Shown: in pieces, positions 8,202 through 16,317 of the stretch
How the letters are laid out: each line of letters starts with the position of its first letter
How positions within the stretch are numbered: position 1 is the first letter of the stretch
Source of the DNA: Corallococcus macrosporus
GTDB taxonomy: Bacteria > Myxococcota > Myxococcia > Myxococcales > Myxococcaceae
NCBI RefSeq assembly: GCF_017302985.1
Contig: NZ_JAFIMU010000006.1
Location: 532,403 to 596,402 of the forward strand
Length of the DNA: 64,000 nucleotides
Direction of reading: 5' to 3'
Translations under genes and position numbers: made by a program
Notes under the pieces: generated by a model
Database searches by the model: none
What the model was told of the DNA's origin: nothing
What the model saw: the letters and a program-made list of their open reading frames with translations, nothing else

Positions 8202-8240
8202 AAAAGGCAAGGCCCCCTTCACGCCCGCCCGGCCGCCTTG
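8202..8240 (-). terminator. possible terminator after the rhamnose operon
   Basis: On the minus strand, three bases or so past the rfbC stop, CAAGGC (8235-8240) can pair with GCCTTG (8208-8213), followed closely by CCTTTT (8202-8207). The loop is long and only six pairs are secure, so this is a weak candidate. Confidence 0.35.
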
Positions 8241-8242
8241 AA

Positions 8243-8788
8243 TCAGTAGGAAGGCAACACTTGCGCGTCTTTCAACCGGGGCGCGCGCTGATCCTTCACG
8301 GATAGCAGCGGCTCCTTCACGGGCCAGGGGATGGCCAGGTCCGGATCATCCCAGGCCACGCTCCGCTCGGACTCCGGGGCGTATTGCGCGGTGCACTTGT
8401 AGAAGAAGTCCGCGGAGTCGCTCAGCACGCAGAAGCCGTGCGCGAAGCCCGGGGGGATCCACAGCTGCCACTTGTTGCCGGACGACAGCTCCGCGCCCAT
8501 CCACCGGCCGAACGTGGGCGAGCCCTTGCGCACGTCCACCACCACGTCCCAGACCGCGCCCGCCAGCACCTGCACCAGCTTCCCCTGCCCGTTGGGCTCC
8601 TGGAAGTGCAGGCCGCGCAGCGTGCCCCGCACGGACCGGGACAGGTTGTCCTGCACGAAGGCGCTCGGGATGCCCGCGGCCTCGTAGCGCTGGGCGTGGA
8701 ACGTCTCCACGAAGAAGCCCCGCGAGTCCCCGAACACGCGGGGCTCCAGCAGGAGGACGCCGGGAAGCTCCGTCGTCTGCACCTTCAT
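8243..8788 (-). CDS. rfbC: dTDP-4-dehydrorhamnose 3,5-epimerase
   Basis: The 181-residue protein matches RmlC/RfbC in length and landmarks: [45 protein letters not shown]-type strand [18 protein letters not shown] and [15 protein letters not shown]. Catalytic His in LRGLHFQ and the Asp/Tyr of the cupin pocket are present. It epimerises dTDP-4-keto-6-deoxyglucose at C3 and C5, the third step to dTDP-L-rhamnose, in the cytoplasm. Its start overlaps the rfbA stop by ATGA (8785-8788), so it is translated as the last gene of rfbB-rfbD-rfbA-rfbC. Confidence 0.95.
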   Translation of the reverse strand: MKVQTTELPGVLLLEPRVFGDSRGFFVETFHAQRYEAAGIPSAFVQDNLSRSVRGTLRGLHFQEPNGQGKLVQVLAGAVWDVVVDVRKGSPTFGRWMGAELSSGNKWQLWIPPGFAHGFCVLSDSADFFYKCTAQYAPESERSVAWDDPDLAIPWPVKEPLLSVKDQRAPRLKDAQVLPSY

Positions 8789-9666
8789 GGCGCCGTCCCC
8801 CGGTTCCCCAGGAGGGCCTTCAGGTACTGGCCGTAGTCGTTCTTCAGCATGGGCGCCGCGAGCGCCTCCAGCCGCGCCTCGTCGATGTAGCCCATGCGGT
8901 AGGCGATCTCCTCCGGGCAGGCGATCTTCAGGCCCTGCCGGCGCTCGATGATCTCGATGAACGACGACGCCTGCATCAGCGACTCGTGCGTCCCGGTGTC
9001 CAGCCACGCGTAGCCGCGCCCCATCAGCTCCACCGTGAGCTGGTCGCGGCGCATGTACTCCGCGTTGACGTCGGTGATCTCCAGCTCGCCGCGCTTGCTG
9101 GGCTTCAGCGCCGCGGCGATGTCCAGCACCTGGTTGTCGTAGAAGTACAGCCCCGTGACGGCGTAGTTGGAGCGGGGCTTCGCGGGCTTCTCCTCGATGC
9201 TGATGGCGCGGTTGCCCGGCGCCAGCTCCACCACGCCGTAGCGCTGCGGATCCTTCACCTGGTAGCCGAACACCGTCGCCCCGGATGAGCGCCGCACCGC
9301 CCGCCGCACCAGCTCGCTCAGGCCGTCGCCGTAGAAGATGTTGTCCCCCAGGATGAGCGACACGGCGTCGCTCCCCACGAAGTCCCGGCCGATGACGAAC
9401 GCCTGCGCCAGGCCTTCCGGACGGGGCTGCTCCGCGTACCGGAAGGACATGCCCCACTGCTCGCCGTCGCCCAAGAGGTCGCGGAAGCGCGGCAGGTCCT
9501 GCGGCGTGGAGAGGATCAGCACCTCCCGGATGCCCGCCAGCATCAGCGTGGTCAGCGGGTAGTAGATCATCGGCTTGTCGTAGACGGGCAGCAGTTGCTT
9601 GCTCACCACGAGCGTCAGCGGATACAGGCGCGTCCCCGAGCCTCCCGCGAGGATGATTCCCTTCAT
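8785..9666 (-). CDS. rfbA: glucose-1-phosphate thymidylyltransferase
   Basis: The 293-residue enzyme begins [18 protein letters not shown], the nucleotide-binding signature of RmlA/RfbA, followed by [17 protein letters not shown]. It joins dTTP and glucose-1-phosphate to dTDP-glucose, the first committed step to dTDP-L-rhamnose. Other family marks are [15 protein letters not shown] and [23 protein letters not shown] read in pieces. Length agrees with the family (about 290). It overlaps both neighbours by ATGA, with rfbD upstream and rfbC downstream. Confidence 0.96.
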   Translation of the reverse strand: MKGIILAGGSGTRLYPLTLVVSKQLLPVYDKPMIYYPLTTLMLAGIREVLILSTPQDLPRFRDLLGDGEQWGMSFRYAEQPRPEGLAQAFVIGRDFVGSDAVSLILGDNIFYGDGLSELVRRAVRRSSGATVFGYQVKDPQRYGVVELAPGNRAISIEEKPAKPRSNYAVTGLYFYDNQVLDIAAALKPSKRGELEITDVNAEYMRRDQLTVELMGRGYAWLDTGTHESLMQASSFIEIIERRQGLKIACPEEIAYRMGYIDEARLEALAAPMLKNDYGQYLKALLGNRGTAP

Positions 9667-10577
9667 CCCGCCTCCCCGGCCCGGGCCTCGAGCCAGCTCG
9701 CATGGAAGCGCCGCAGGGATTCCGCCAACGCCAGCGGCTTCTCCGACAGCTGCTCCCGCGCCTTGTCCGTCACCAGCCCGCTCTTCAACGGCCGGGGCGC
9801 CGACAACTTCAGGTCCGCCATCCGCGTGGGGACCACCAGGCCCGCGTCAAAGCCAAACACGTCGCACAGCGCCCGCCCGAAGGCCACGCGGTCCAGCACC
9901 GTGCCGCCGCAGGTGTTCCACGTCCCGCCCAGCCGCCGCTCGCCCAGCTCCACCAGCATCGCGGCGACGTTGTCCGAGAAGCTCGGGGACACGACCTGGT
10001 CCTCGAAGAGCTTCACCGGCTGCCCCGAGGACAGCGTCTTCACCAGCCACGCGCCGAAGTTGAGCCGGCCCTCCACCGGAGGCCAGCCGTACACCACCGC
10101 GGTCCGCGCAATCGCGCAGCCGGGCGAGAGCACGCGCGCGGCCTGCTCGCCCATGTGCTTCGTCACCGCGTAGACGCCCCGAGGGTTCGGCACCGCGTCC
10201 TCGGCATAGGGACCCGCGTCGCCGTCGAAGACGTAGTCGGTGGACACGTGCACCAGGTGCGCGCCGGCCTCGCGCGTCCAGCGGGCCACCGCCGCCGTGG
10301 CGGTGACGTTTGCGGCGTACGCGGCCTCGGGCGCCTTCTCGCACGCGTCCACCTCCGTCATCGACGCGCAGTGCAGGACGACCTCCGGCGCCAGCCGGGT
10401 CAGCACGGGCGCCACGTCCCGCTCCTGCGTGAGGTCCAGCGCCTCGTATTCGAAGGCCCCCGCCACGCGGCGCGGCCCCCGTCCCAGCCCCACCACCGCG
10501 TGGCCCCGCGCGGCCAACTGCGCGCACGCGCGGCGGCCCACCAGTCCGTTCGCTCCTGTGACGACGAAGCGGCTCAT
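9663..10577 (-). CDS. rfbD: dTDP-4-dehydrorhamnose reductase
   Basis: A 304-residue short-chain dehydrogenase-like protein. The NAD(P)-binding motif [10 protein letters not shown] is at residues 8-17. [20 protein letters not shown] and [11 protein letters not shown] supply the Tyr-x-x-x-Lys catalytic pair characteristic of RmlD/RfbD. It reduces dTDP-4-keto-L-rhamnose to dTDP-L-rhamnose, the final step. The gene sits between rfbB and rfbA with 4-bp overlaps on each side, so all four enzymes of the pathway are coupled. Confidence 0.93.
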   Translation of the reverse strand: MSRFVVTGANGLVGRRACAQLAARGHAVVGLGRGPRRVAGAFEYEALDLTQERDVAPVLTRLAPEVVLHCASMTEVDACEKAPEAAYAANVTATAAVARWTREAGAHLVHVSTDYVFDGDAGPYAEDAVPNPRGVYAVTKHMGEQAARVLSPGCAIARTAVVYGWPPVEGRLNFGAWLVKTLSSGQPVKLFEDQVVSPSFSDNVAAMLVELGERRLGGTWNTCGGTVLDRVAFGRALCDVFGFDAGLVVPTRMADLKLSAPRPLKSGLVTDKAREQLSEKPLALAESLRRFHASWLEARAGEAG

Positions 10578-11596
10578 GCTCCGTGACCTCCATGCGTCAG
10601 CGTCACGGTGCGGCGGTACTCACCGCTCAGCACGCGCTCCCACCACTCCGGGTGCTCCACGTACCAGCGCACCGTGTCCGCCAGCCCCGCTTCGAAGGAA
10701 TGCGCGGGCGTCCATCCCAGCTCACGGCGGCTCTTCGCCGGGTCGATGGCGTAGCGGCGGTCGTGTCCCGGCCGGTCGGTGACGAACTCGATGAGCGACT
10801 CCGGCTTGCCCAGCGCCGCGAGGATGCCCTTCACCAGGTCCAGGTTCTTGCGCTCCGCGCCGCCGCCCAGGTTGTAGACCTCACCGGCCCGGCCGCGCTC
10901 CAGCGCCTGGAGCAATCCCTGACAGTGGTCCTCCACGTGCAGCCAGTCGCGCACGTGCTGGCCGTCGCCGTAGACGGGGAGCTTCTGGTTCCTCAGCGCG
11001 TTCACCACCATGCGGGGGATGAGCTTCTCCGGGAACTGGTAGCGCCCGTAGTTGTTCGAGCAGCGCGTCACCACCACGTCCAGCCCGTAGGTGTGGTGGT
11101 ACGCCAGGGCCAGCAGGTCCGCGCCCGTCTTGGACGCCGAATAGGGGCTGGAGGGCTGCAAGGGCGAGGTCTCCGTGAAGGCCCCGGACGGCCCCAGCGA
11201 GCCGTAGACCTCGTCGGTGGAAACCTGCACGAACCGGCGGAGGCCCCGCGCCCGGCAGGCCTCCAGCAACTGCTGGGTGCCCAGGACGTTGGTGGTGACG
11301 AAGACGGCGGGGCCCTCGATGGAGCGGTCCACGTGGCTCTCCGCGGCCAGGTGGAGGACGCAGTCGATGGCGTGCTCCTGGAGCACCCGGTCCACGCAGG
11401 CCCGGTCGCCCACGTCGCCGTGCACGAAGACGTGGCGGGCGTCGTCCGCGAGGTCCGCGAGGTTCTCCAGGTTGCCCGCGTAGGTGAGGCGGTCCAGGTT
11501 GACGACCTTCCAGTCTGGCCGCTCGCGGAGCAGGTAGCGCACCAGGTTGGACCCGATGAAGCCGCAGCCACCCGTGACCAGGACGTTCGTTGACAT
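10574..11596 (-). CDS. rfbB: dTDP-glucose 4,6-dehydratase
   Basis: The 340-residue enzyme opens with the Rossmann motif VLVTGGCGFIGSNLVRYLL and has the RmlB/RfbB hallmarks HLAAESHVDRSIEGP, STDEVYGSLG, YSASKTGAD (catalytic Tyr and Lys) and TRCSNNYGRYQFPEKLIP. It converts dTDP-glucose to the 4-keto-6-deoxy sugar. First gene of the rhamnose operon; the 117-bp gap to the divergent glycosyltransferase gene at 11714 must hold promoters for both directions. I see no clear promoter boxes there. Confidence 0.96.
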   Translation of the reverse strand: MSTNVLVTGGCGFIGSNLVRYLLRERPDWKVVNLDRLTYAGNLENLADLADDARHVFVHGDVGDRACVDRVLQEHAIDCVLHLAAESHVDRSIEGPAVFVTTNVLGTQQLLEACRARGLRRFVQVSTDEVYGSLGPSGAFTETSPLQPSSPYSASKTGADLLALAYHHTYGLDVVVTRCSNNYGRYQFPEKLIPRMVVNALRNQKLPVYGDGQHVRDWLHVEDHCQGLLQALERGRAGEVYNLGGGAERKNLDLVKGILAALGKPESLIEFVTDRPGHDRRYAIDPAKSRRELGWTPAHSFEAGLADTVRWYVEHPEWWERVLSGEYRRTVTLTHGGHGA

Positions 11597-11713
11597 GGAC
11601 CCAACCTCGGGGGACGGCGTGGGCCGCCCTGGGTACTGTGCGGAGGCCCCTCCGTCAAGGCACGTCGGGCGCTCTTGTAAGGGCGGGCTGGACGGTTGTA
11701 AGGGAACGCGCGC

Positions 11714-13363
11714 GTGTCACCGCGACCTCCTCTCGGCCCGGGCGGACCCTTGCACATCCATCAGCTGGTCACCCGCCTGGCATGGGGTGACGCGATTGGC
11801 AACCAGGTGCGCTACCTCCAGAGCCTGCTGCGCTCCTGGGGCCACACCTCCGAAATCTACGCCGACTCCTGGGACGACGCGTGCCGCGACCAGGTGCACG
11901 CCGCCAGGAACTACCCGCGCGAGGCCACCCGCGACTCCGTGCTGCTCGTGCACCACAGCTTCGAGTCGAAGCAGGTGCCGCTCATCGCCCGGTCGCGCGG
12001 CCGCAAGCTGCTCGTCTACCACAACATCACCCCCGCCCGGCTCTTCGAGGGCTACGACCGGGGCGCGGTGCTCGCGTGCGACGCCGCCCGCCTGGAGCTA
12101 CTCGCGCTGCGCCCGCACGTGGACGGCGCCTTCGCCTACTCGCGCTTCAGCGCGGAGGAGCTGGTCGCCGCGGGCTACCCGCGCGTGGACGTGCTGCCCT
12201 TCGCCATTGACTGGAACGCGTTCGACACGCCGCCGGATCCGGCGCTGATGGCGGAGCTGGATGACGGCTGCGCCAACATCCTCTTCGTGGGCCGCGCGGT
12301 GCCCAGCAAGTACGTGGACGACGTGCTGCGCGTCTTCACCGCGTACCAGCGGCTGTACCAGCCCAAGAGCCGCCTGCTCATCGCGGGCAACATCCACCGC
12401 GACGCGCCCTATGGCGGCTTCCTGCACGGGCTCAAGGACCTGCTCGGCCCGGACCGCATCCAGTTCCTGGGCCGCGTCAACGCCGCGCAGCTGTCCGCCT
12501 GCTTCGCGTCCGCCACGGCCTACCTCTCCATGAGCCGGCACGAGGGCTTCGGCGTGCCGCTGCTGGAGGCCATGTACCGCGACGTGCCCGTTGTCGCGTA
12601 TGGCGCCGCGGCCGTCCCGGAGACCATGGGCGGCGCGGGCCTCACGACGTTTTCGCGCGAGCCCATGGACGTGGCGCAGCTGCTCGCGGTGCTGGAGCGC
12701 GAACCCGCGCTGCGCCAGCAGGTGCTCACCGCGCAGCGCGCCCGCGTGGCCGCCCTGTCCCAGAAGGCCGTGGCCACCCAGGTGCGCGACACGCTCCTGC
12801 GCTGGCTGGGAGGCAGCGGGCCCGGCCCGGTGGAGGCCGCCTCGCGGACGCCCGCCATCGACCTGGTCTGCCCCGGCTTCTCCTCGCGGCCGGAGGCGCC
12901 CATGTCGCGGCTCGCCCGTGAGCTGCACCGCCGCCTGCCTGACTCCCGCATCCTTGCCCTGCGGGGGCGCGGCGAGGAGCCCGTCCTCTCGCTCGGCCCC
13001 CAGCCGGAGGGAGGAGCGCCCGTCTGGCACTTCACCCCCGACCAGCCCGTCGGCCCCGCGCCCGAGCCGCTGCCCGGCTCGTCCTCGCTGGAGACGGCGG
13101 TGCGGGCCTCTTCCGGGAAGGTGGTGCTGCTGGGCACGGACACCGCCGCCGCCCAGGCGCTGATGGCCAGCGTGGGGCGACGGAGCTGGGGTGTGCGCGA
13201 CGCGGCCGTCGCGTCCGACGAGGCGGCGACGGAGGCGGCCCGGCACCACCTGGGGCCGCGCCTGGTGGAGCTGGACCGGACGGACCCGGACGCCGTGGCC
13301 AACGTCCTGGTGCAGGCCCTGACATCGAAGAAGAAGCGAGGAGCCCGCGATGCACGCCGCTGA
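11714..13363 (+). CDS. GT4-family glycosyltransferase with C-terminal extension
   Basis: This 549-residue protein has a GT-B fold. Residues 10-190 form the acceptor half (LHIHQLVTRLAWGDAIGNQV). Residues 190-355 form the nucleotide-sugar half with ILFVGRAVPSKYVDDVL, LLIAGN and SRHEGFGVPLLEAMYRDVPV, the E-x7-E motif of GT4 retaining enzymes. The last 190 residues have no recognised fold. The start is GTG 11714; no better ATG is in frame before the domain. It heads the plus-strand group of glycan genes and overlaps the next gene by 14 bp. Sugar donor and acceptor are unknown; with dTDP-rhamnose made next door, rhamnose is a candidate. Confidence 0.88.
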   Translation: MSPRPPLGPGGPLHIHQLVTRLAWGDAIGNQVRYLQSLLRSWGHTSEIYADSWDDACRDQVHAARNYPREATRDSVLLVHHSFESKQVPLIARSRGRKLLVYHNITPARLFEGYDRGAVLACDAARLELLALRPHVDGAFAYSRFSAEELVAAGYPRVDVLPFAIDWNAFDTPPDPALMAELDDGCANILFVGRAVPSKYVDDVLRVFTAYQRLYQPKSRLLIAGNIHRDAPYGGFLHGLKDLLGPDRIQFLGRVNAAQLSACFASATAYLSMSRHEGFGVPLLEAMYRDVPVVAYGAAAVPETMGGAGLTTFSREPMDVAQLLAVLEREPALRQQVLTAQRARVAALSQKAVATQVRDTLLRWLGGSGPGPVEAASRTPAIDLVCPGFSSRPEAPMSRLARELHRRLPDSRILALRGRGEEPVLSLGPQPEGGAPVWHFTPDQPVGPAPEPLPGSSSLETAVRASSGKVVLLGTDTAAAQALMASVGRRSWGVRDAAVASDEAATEAARHHLGPRLVELDRTDPDAVANVLVQALTSKKKRGARDARR

Positions 13364-13805
13364 CCTGCTCACGGCCGAGCCCTCGGCCCAGGCCGTGGCC
13401 GCCGCCACCCAGCGGCTCCCCGAGCCGTCCGCCGCCGCGCGCGACCACCTGCGCCGCACCCTGGCCGCGTCGCTGCGCGCCCCCGTCGCGGGCAAGTGGC
13501 CGGCGCTGCTGCTGGAGGCACGCTCCAAGGCGGACGTGCGCTATGTGGAGCCCGCGACGTCGCACCGCCCCGTCCTGGGGCCCGTGCTCGTGTTCGCCAA
13601 GCGGACGTTTCGCGGCGCGTTCCAGCCGTTCATCAACGAGGTGCTGCGCCGCCAGGTGCACTTCAACGAAGCCATCCTGGACGCACTCACCGTCGTCATC
13701 GAGAACCAGCGCGAGCACGCGCGGACGCAGGCGCTGTGGCGGCGCGAACTGGAGGCACGATTGAAGCAGTTGGAGAAGGATCCGCCGGGGCCCTCTTCAC
13801 CCTGA
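13350..13805 (+). CDS. small protein carrying an RQxxFN helical module
   Basis: A 151-residue soluble protein, overlapping the end of the GT4 gene by 14 bp. The conserved-looking part is residues 72-118: PVLGPVLVFAKRTFRGAFQP, then NEVLRRQVHFNEAILDAL. The same pattern, x-L-x-R-Q-x-x-F-N-x6-L, occurs three times in the large glycosyltransferase WbgA of this cluster (18646-21555), once as REVLRRQSRFNGEAVVAL. The C-terminus is helical and charged (HARTQALWRRELEARLKQL), likely coiled coil. I do not recognise a named family. The shared module suggests a docking or oligomerisation piece used by the glycan machinery; that is inference. Confidence 0.75.
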   Translation: MHAADLLTAEPSAQAVAAATQRLPEPSAAARDHLRRTLAASLRAPVAGKWPALLLEARSKADVRYVEPATSHRPVLGPVLVFAKRTFRGAFQPFINEVLRRQVHFNEAILDALTVVIENQREHARTQALWRRELEARLKQLEKDPPGPSSP

Positions 13806-13993
13806 GCGCATGGCTGCCTGCTCGACGGACGGCGACCCCGCCGGGCGTTGACGCAGGAACCTCCTCCGCGCTACATCGGCCCCTCGCTTCGCCTGCCTCG
13901 TCGTCCTGAGGGGGATGCCACGGGGAGAATCAACGGCGGCGGCGAATCGTTTCCTCCGGGCCGCATCCAGCCCACGACGCGAGTTGCCAAGGC

Positions 13994-15271
13994 ATGAAGA
14001 TCGGGTTCCTCGTTGGGGACATCGCCAATATCTCCGGTGGGTCCAACGTCATCCTGGAGTACGCCTCGCGGCTCCAGGACCTCGGCCATGAGGCCGTCCT
14101 CATCACCCCGGGCCCCGTCAAGCTGACGTATCCCCTGTGGCACCCGCGGCTGGCGGACCTGCCGCGCCGGTCGCTCGCGGAGGCCGAGGGCGAGTCCTTC
14201 GACTTCGCGCTGGCCACGTGGTGGATCACCTTCTACGACCTGTGGCGCGTCAACGCCCGGGTGTACGGCTACCTGAACCAGAGCCTGGAGTCGCGCTTCC
14301 ACGCGGAGCGCCACTACAAGCTGCTCAACCGGCAGACGTACTCGCTGCCGCTCTTGTTCGTCACCGAGGCGAAGTGGCTGGTGGAGTTCATCCAGACGCT
14401 GCAGCCCGAGGGGCGCACGCTCTACGTGCAGAACGGCCTGTCCCGCGACCACTTCCCCTGCGTGCAGGCCCCGCCGAAGCGCGACGGCAAGCTGCGCGTG
14501 CTGGTGGAGGGCCCGTGGGGCGTGGGCTTCAAGGGCGTGCCGGAGACGTTCGAGGTCCTGGAGCTGGCGGCGCAGGCGGGCGTGCAGTTCGAGACGGGGT
14601 GGCTGGCGTCGTCGTCCGGCGGGCAGAAGCCCACCGTGGGCGGGCAGCCGGTGCAGGTGCACGAGCGCATCCCCATCAACCAGGTGCACCAGGTCTACGG
14701 CCAGTACGACGTGCTGCTGAAGCTCTCTCGCGTCGAGGGCATGTTCGGCCCGCCGCTGGAGATGTTCTCCCAGGGCGGCACCGCCATCACGTACACCGTC
14801 ACCGGCACCGACGAGTACATGGTGCACGGGCAGAACTCGCTGATGGTGGAGCCGTACAACCACCGGCAGATCGTCCAGTTCCTGCGCCTGTTGAGCACGC
14901 AGCCCGCGTACCTCGCGCACCTGCGCACGAACGCGCTGGCCACGGCGAAGGCGTTCACGGACTGGGAGTCCAGCACGCGCCAGGTGGCCTCCGGGCTGGA
15001 GGCGCTGCACGCGGAGGGCTGGACGAACTCGCACCTGCGCCCCGCGCTGTCCGCGATGTCCACCATGCACGGCCACTGGCTGGACGACGTCTGGCGCGCG
15101 GAGCGCGGGGGCCACTCGCCGCTGCATCCGTACGTGGGCCCCGGCGAGCAGGTGCTGCTGGAGCGCTACCGCCAGTTCAAGAAGTCCCGCCCCGTCCGCG
15201 CGCTGCAGAAGCTGGTGTCGGACGACCTGAAGAAGTCCCTGCGCGCCCGCCTCACGCGAGTCCTGTCATGA
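13994..15271 (+). CDS. glycosyltransferase, GT-B fold (rhamnosyltransferase WsaF-like)
   Basis: A 425-residue protein beginning MKIGFLVGDIANISGGSNVI, the N-terminal strand-loop of GT-B glycosyltransferases. The centre contains RTLYVQNGLSRDHFP and VLVEGPWGVGFKGVPET. The donor half has KLSRVEGMFGPPLEMFSQGG, the E-x-x-F-G-x-P-x-x-E type motif of GT4 enzymes, then VTGTDEYMVHGQNSLMVEP. Overall layout resembles WsaF-type rhamnosyltransferases, which would fit the local dTDP-L-rhamnose supply, but the donor cannot be proved by reading. It overlaps the next gene by ATGA (15268-15271). Confidence 0.88.
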   Translation: MKIGFLVGDIANISGGSNVILEYASRLQDLGHEAVLITPGPVKLTYPLWHPRLADLPRRSLAEAEGESFDFALATWWITFYDLWRVNARVYGYLNQSLESRFHAERHYKLLNRQTYSLPLLFVTEAKWLVEFIQTLQPEGRTLYVQNGLSRDHFPCVQAPPKRDGKLRVLVEGPWGVGFKGVPETFEVLELAAQAGVQFETGWLASSSGGQKPTVGGQPVQVHERIPINQVHQVYGQYDVLLKLSRVEGMFGPPLEMFSQGGTAITYTVTGTDEYMVHGQNSLMVEPYNHRQIVQFLRLLSTQPAYLAHLRTNALATAKAFTDWESSTRQVASGLEALHAEGWTNSHLRPALSAMSTMHGHWLDDVWRAERGGHSPLHPYVGPGEQVLLERYRQFKKSRPVRALQKLVSDDLKKSLRARLTRVLS

Positions 15272-16296
15272 GAGTCCATCCGCCCTCCCCTTCCGTCCAG
15301 CGCGTCGCCTTCGTGGGCGAGCCGGCCTTCGAGCCGCACGTGCCCGTCCAGGCGGCGTGGGCCCAGGTCCGCTTCTTCCCGGTGACGGCCGGCCAGTGGG
15401 AGCCCGCGCTCGACGCGGCCCGGGCCTGGGATGCGAACGCGACGCTCGTGTTCCGTCCGCAGGACCTCACGCCGGAGCTGGCGGCACAGGTGCCCGGGAG
15501 CATGCGCATCGGCGTCATCCCCGCGCCGCTGTTCAGCGCAGAGGAGATCGAGCGGCTCGCGCGCATCAGCGGCCCGGACGTGAAGGGCTTCCGCTGGCTC
15601 ACGTATCTGGAGACGCCCACGTCGCCGGAGCTGGCGCGGCTGCCGCTGCTGCAGACGCTGCCCCTGCCGGTGGACACCGCGCGCTGCCCCACGGGCCCGC
15701 GGCTGGACGTGCGCCGGATGCTGGTGGCGGACTGGGCCAGCCCGTCGCAGGAGGCGCTGGAGCACCTGCGCAAGCTGGGGCCGGTGGACGTGCTGTCCTC
15801 GCACGCCACGCCGGAAGAGGTGTCCCAGGCGCTGGAGAAGGCCGGCACGCTGGTCTACGCGTCGCGCGACCTGATGGGCCGCTTTGATCCGCTGCCGCTG
15901 CTGGCCATGGCGCACGGGCTGCTCGTCATCGCCGACACGGTCTTCGCCAGCGAGTGGAACATCGAGCCGGAGGACGAGTTCCTCTACCGTCCGGACGGCC
16001 AGTGGGCGCGCTCGCTGGACGAGGTCTTCCGCATGCCGGTGTCCTTCCGCGCGGTGCGCATCCGCGCGTGGCAGAAGATGCGCGAGGCCTTCGACGCGTC
16101 CTCGTGCTTCCAGCGCGTGCTGCACGACGCGCACCTGTTCGCGGACCCCGTGGCGCACCTGGCGTCGCTCGTGTCCCCGCGCCCCCCGGTGGCCGCCCCC
16201 GTCGCCGTGGAGTCCGCCGCGACGCCCGCCCCGGAAGCCCTGGGCGCGGAGAAGGTCACGCGTCTCACCCGCGCCCGCGCGGCCGTCCCCAACTAG
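15268..16296 (+). CDS. hypothetical protein of the glycan cluster, GT-B-like
   Basis: A 342-residue protein whose start overlaps the upstream glycosyltransferase stop (ATGA). There is no signal peptide or membrane helix. Segments such as VQRVAFVGEPAFEPHVPVQ, ATLVFRPQDLTPELAAQVPG and GLLVIADTVFASEWNIEPED read like the alpha/beta halves of a GT-B enzyme, with an acidic pair (EPEDEF) near the place where the donor-binding Glu lies. The typical E-x7-E motif is absent. It may be a degenerate or distant glycosyltransferase. The tail from about 300 is Ala/Pro-rich. The operon position supports a role in the same surface glycan. Confidence 0.7.
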   Translation: MRVHPPSPSVQRVAFVGEPAFEPHVPVQAAWAQVRFFPVTAGQWEPALDAARAWDANATLVFRPQDLTPELAAQVPGSMRIGVIPAPLFSAEEIERLARISGPDVKGFRWLTYLETPTSPELARLPLLQTLPLPVDTARCPTGPRLDVRRMLVADWASPSQEALEHLRKLGPVDVLSSHATPEEVSQALEKAGTLVYASRDLMGRFDPLPLLAMAHGLLVIADTVFASEWNIEPEDEFLYRPDGQWARSLDEVFRMPVSFRAVRIRAWQKMREAFDASSCFQRVLHDAHLFADPVAHLASLVSPRPPVAAPVAVESAATPAPEALGAEKVTRLTRARAAVPN

Positions 16297-16317
16297 AGCC
16301 AAGGACACCGGAAGCAG

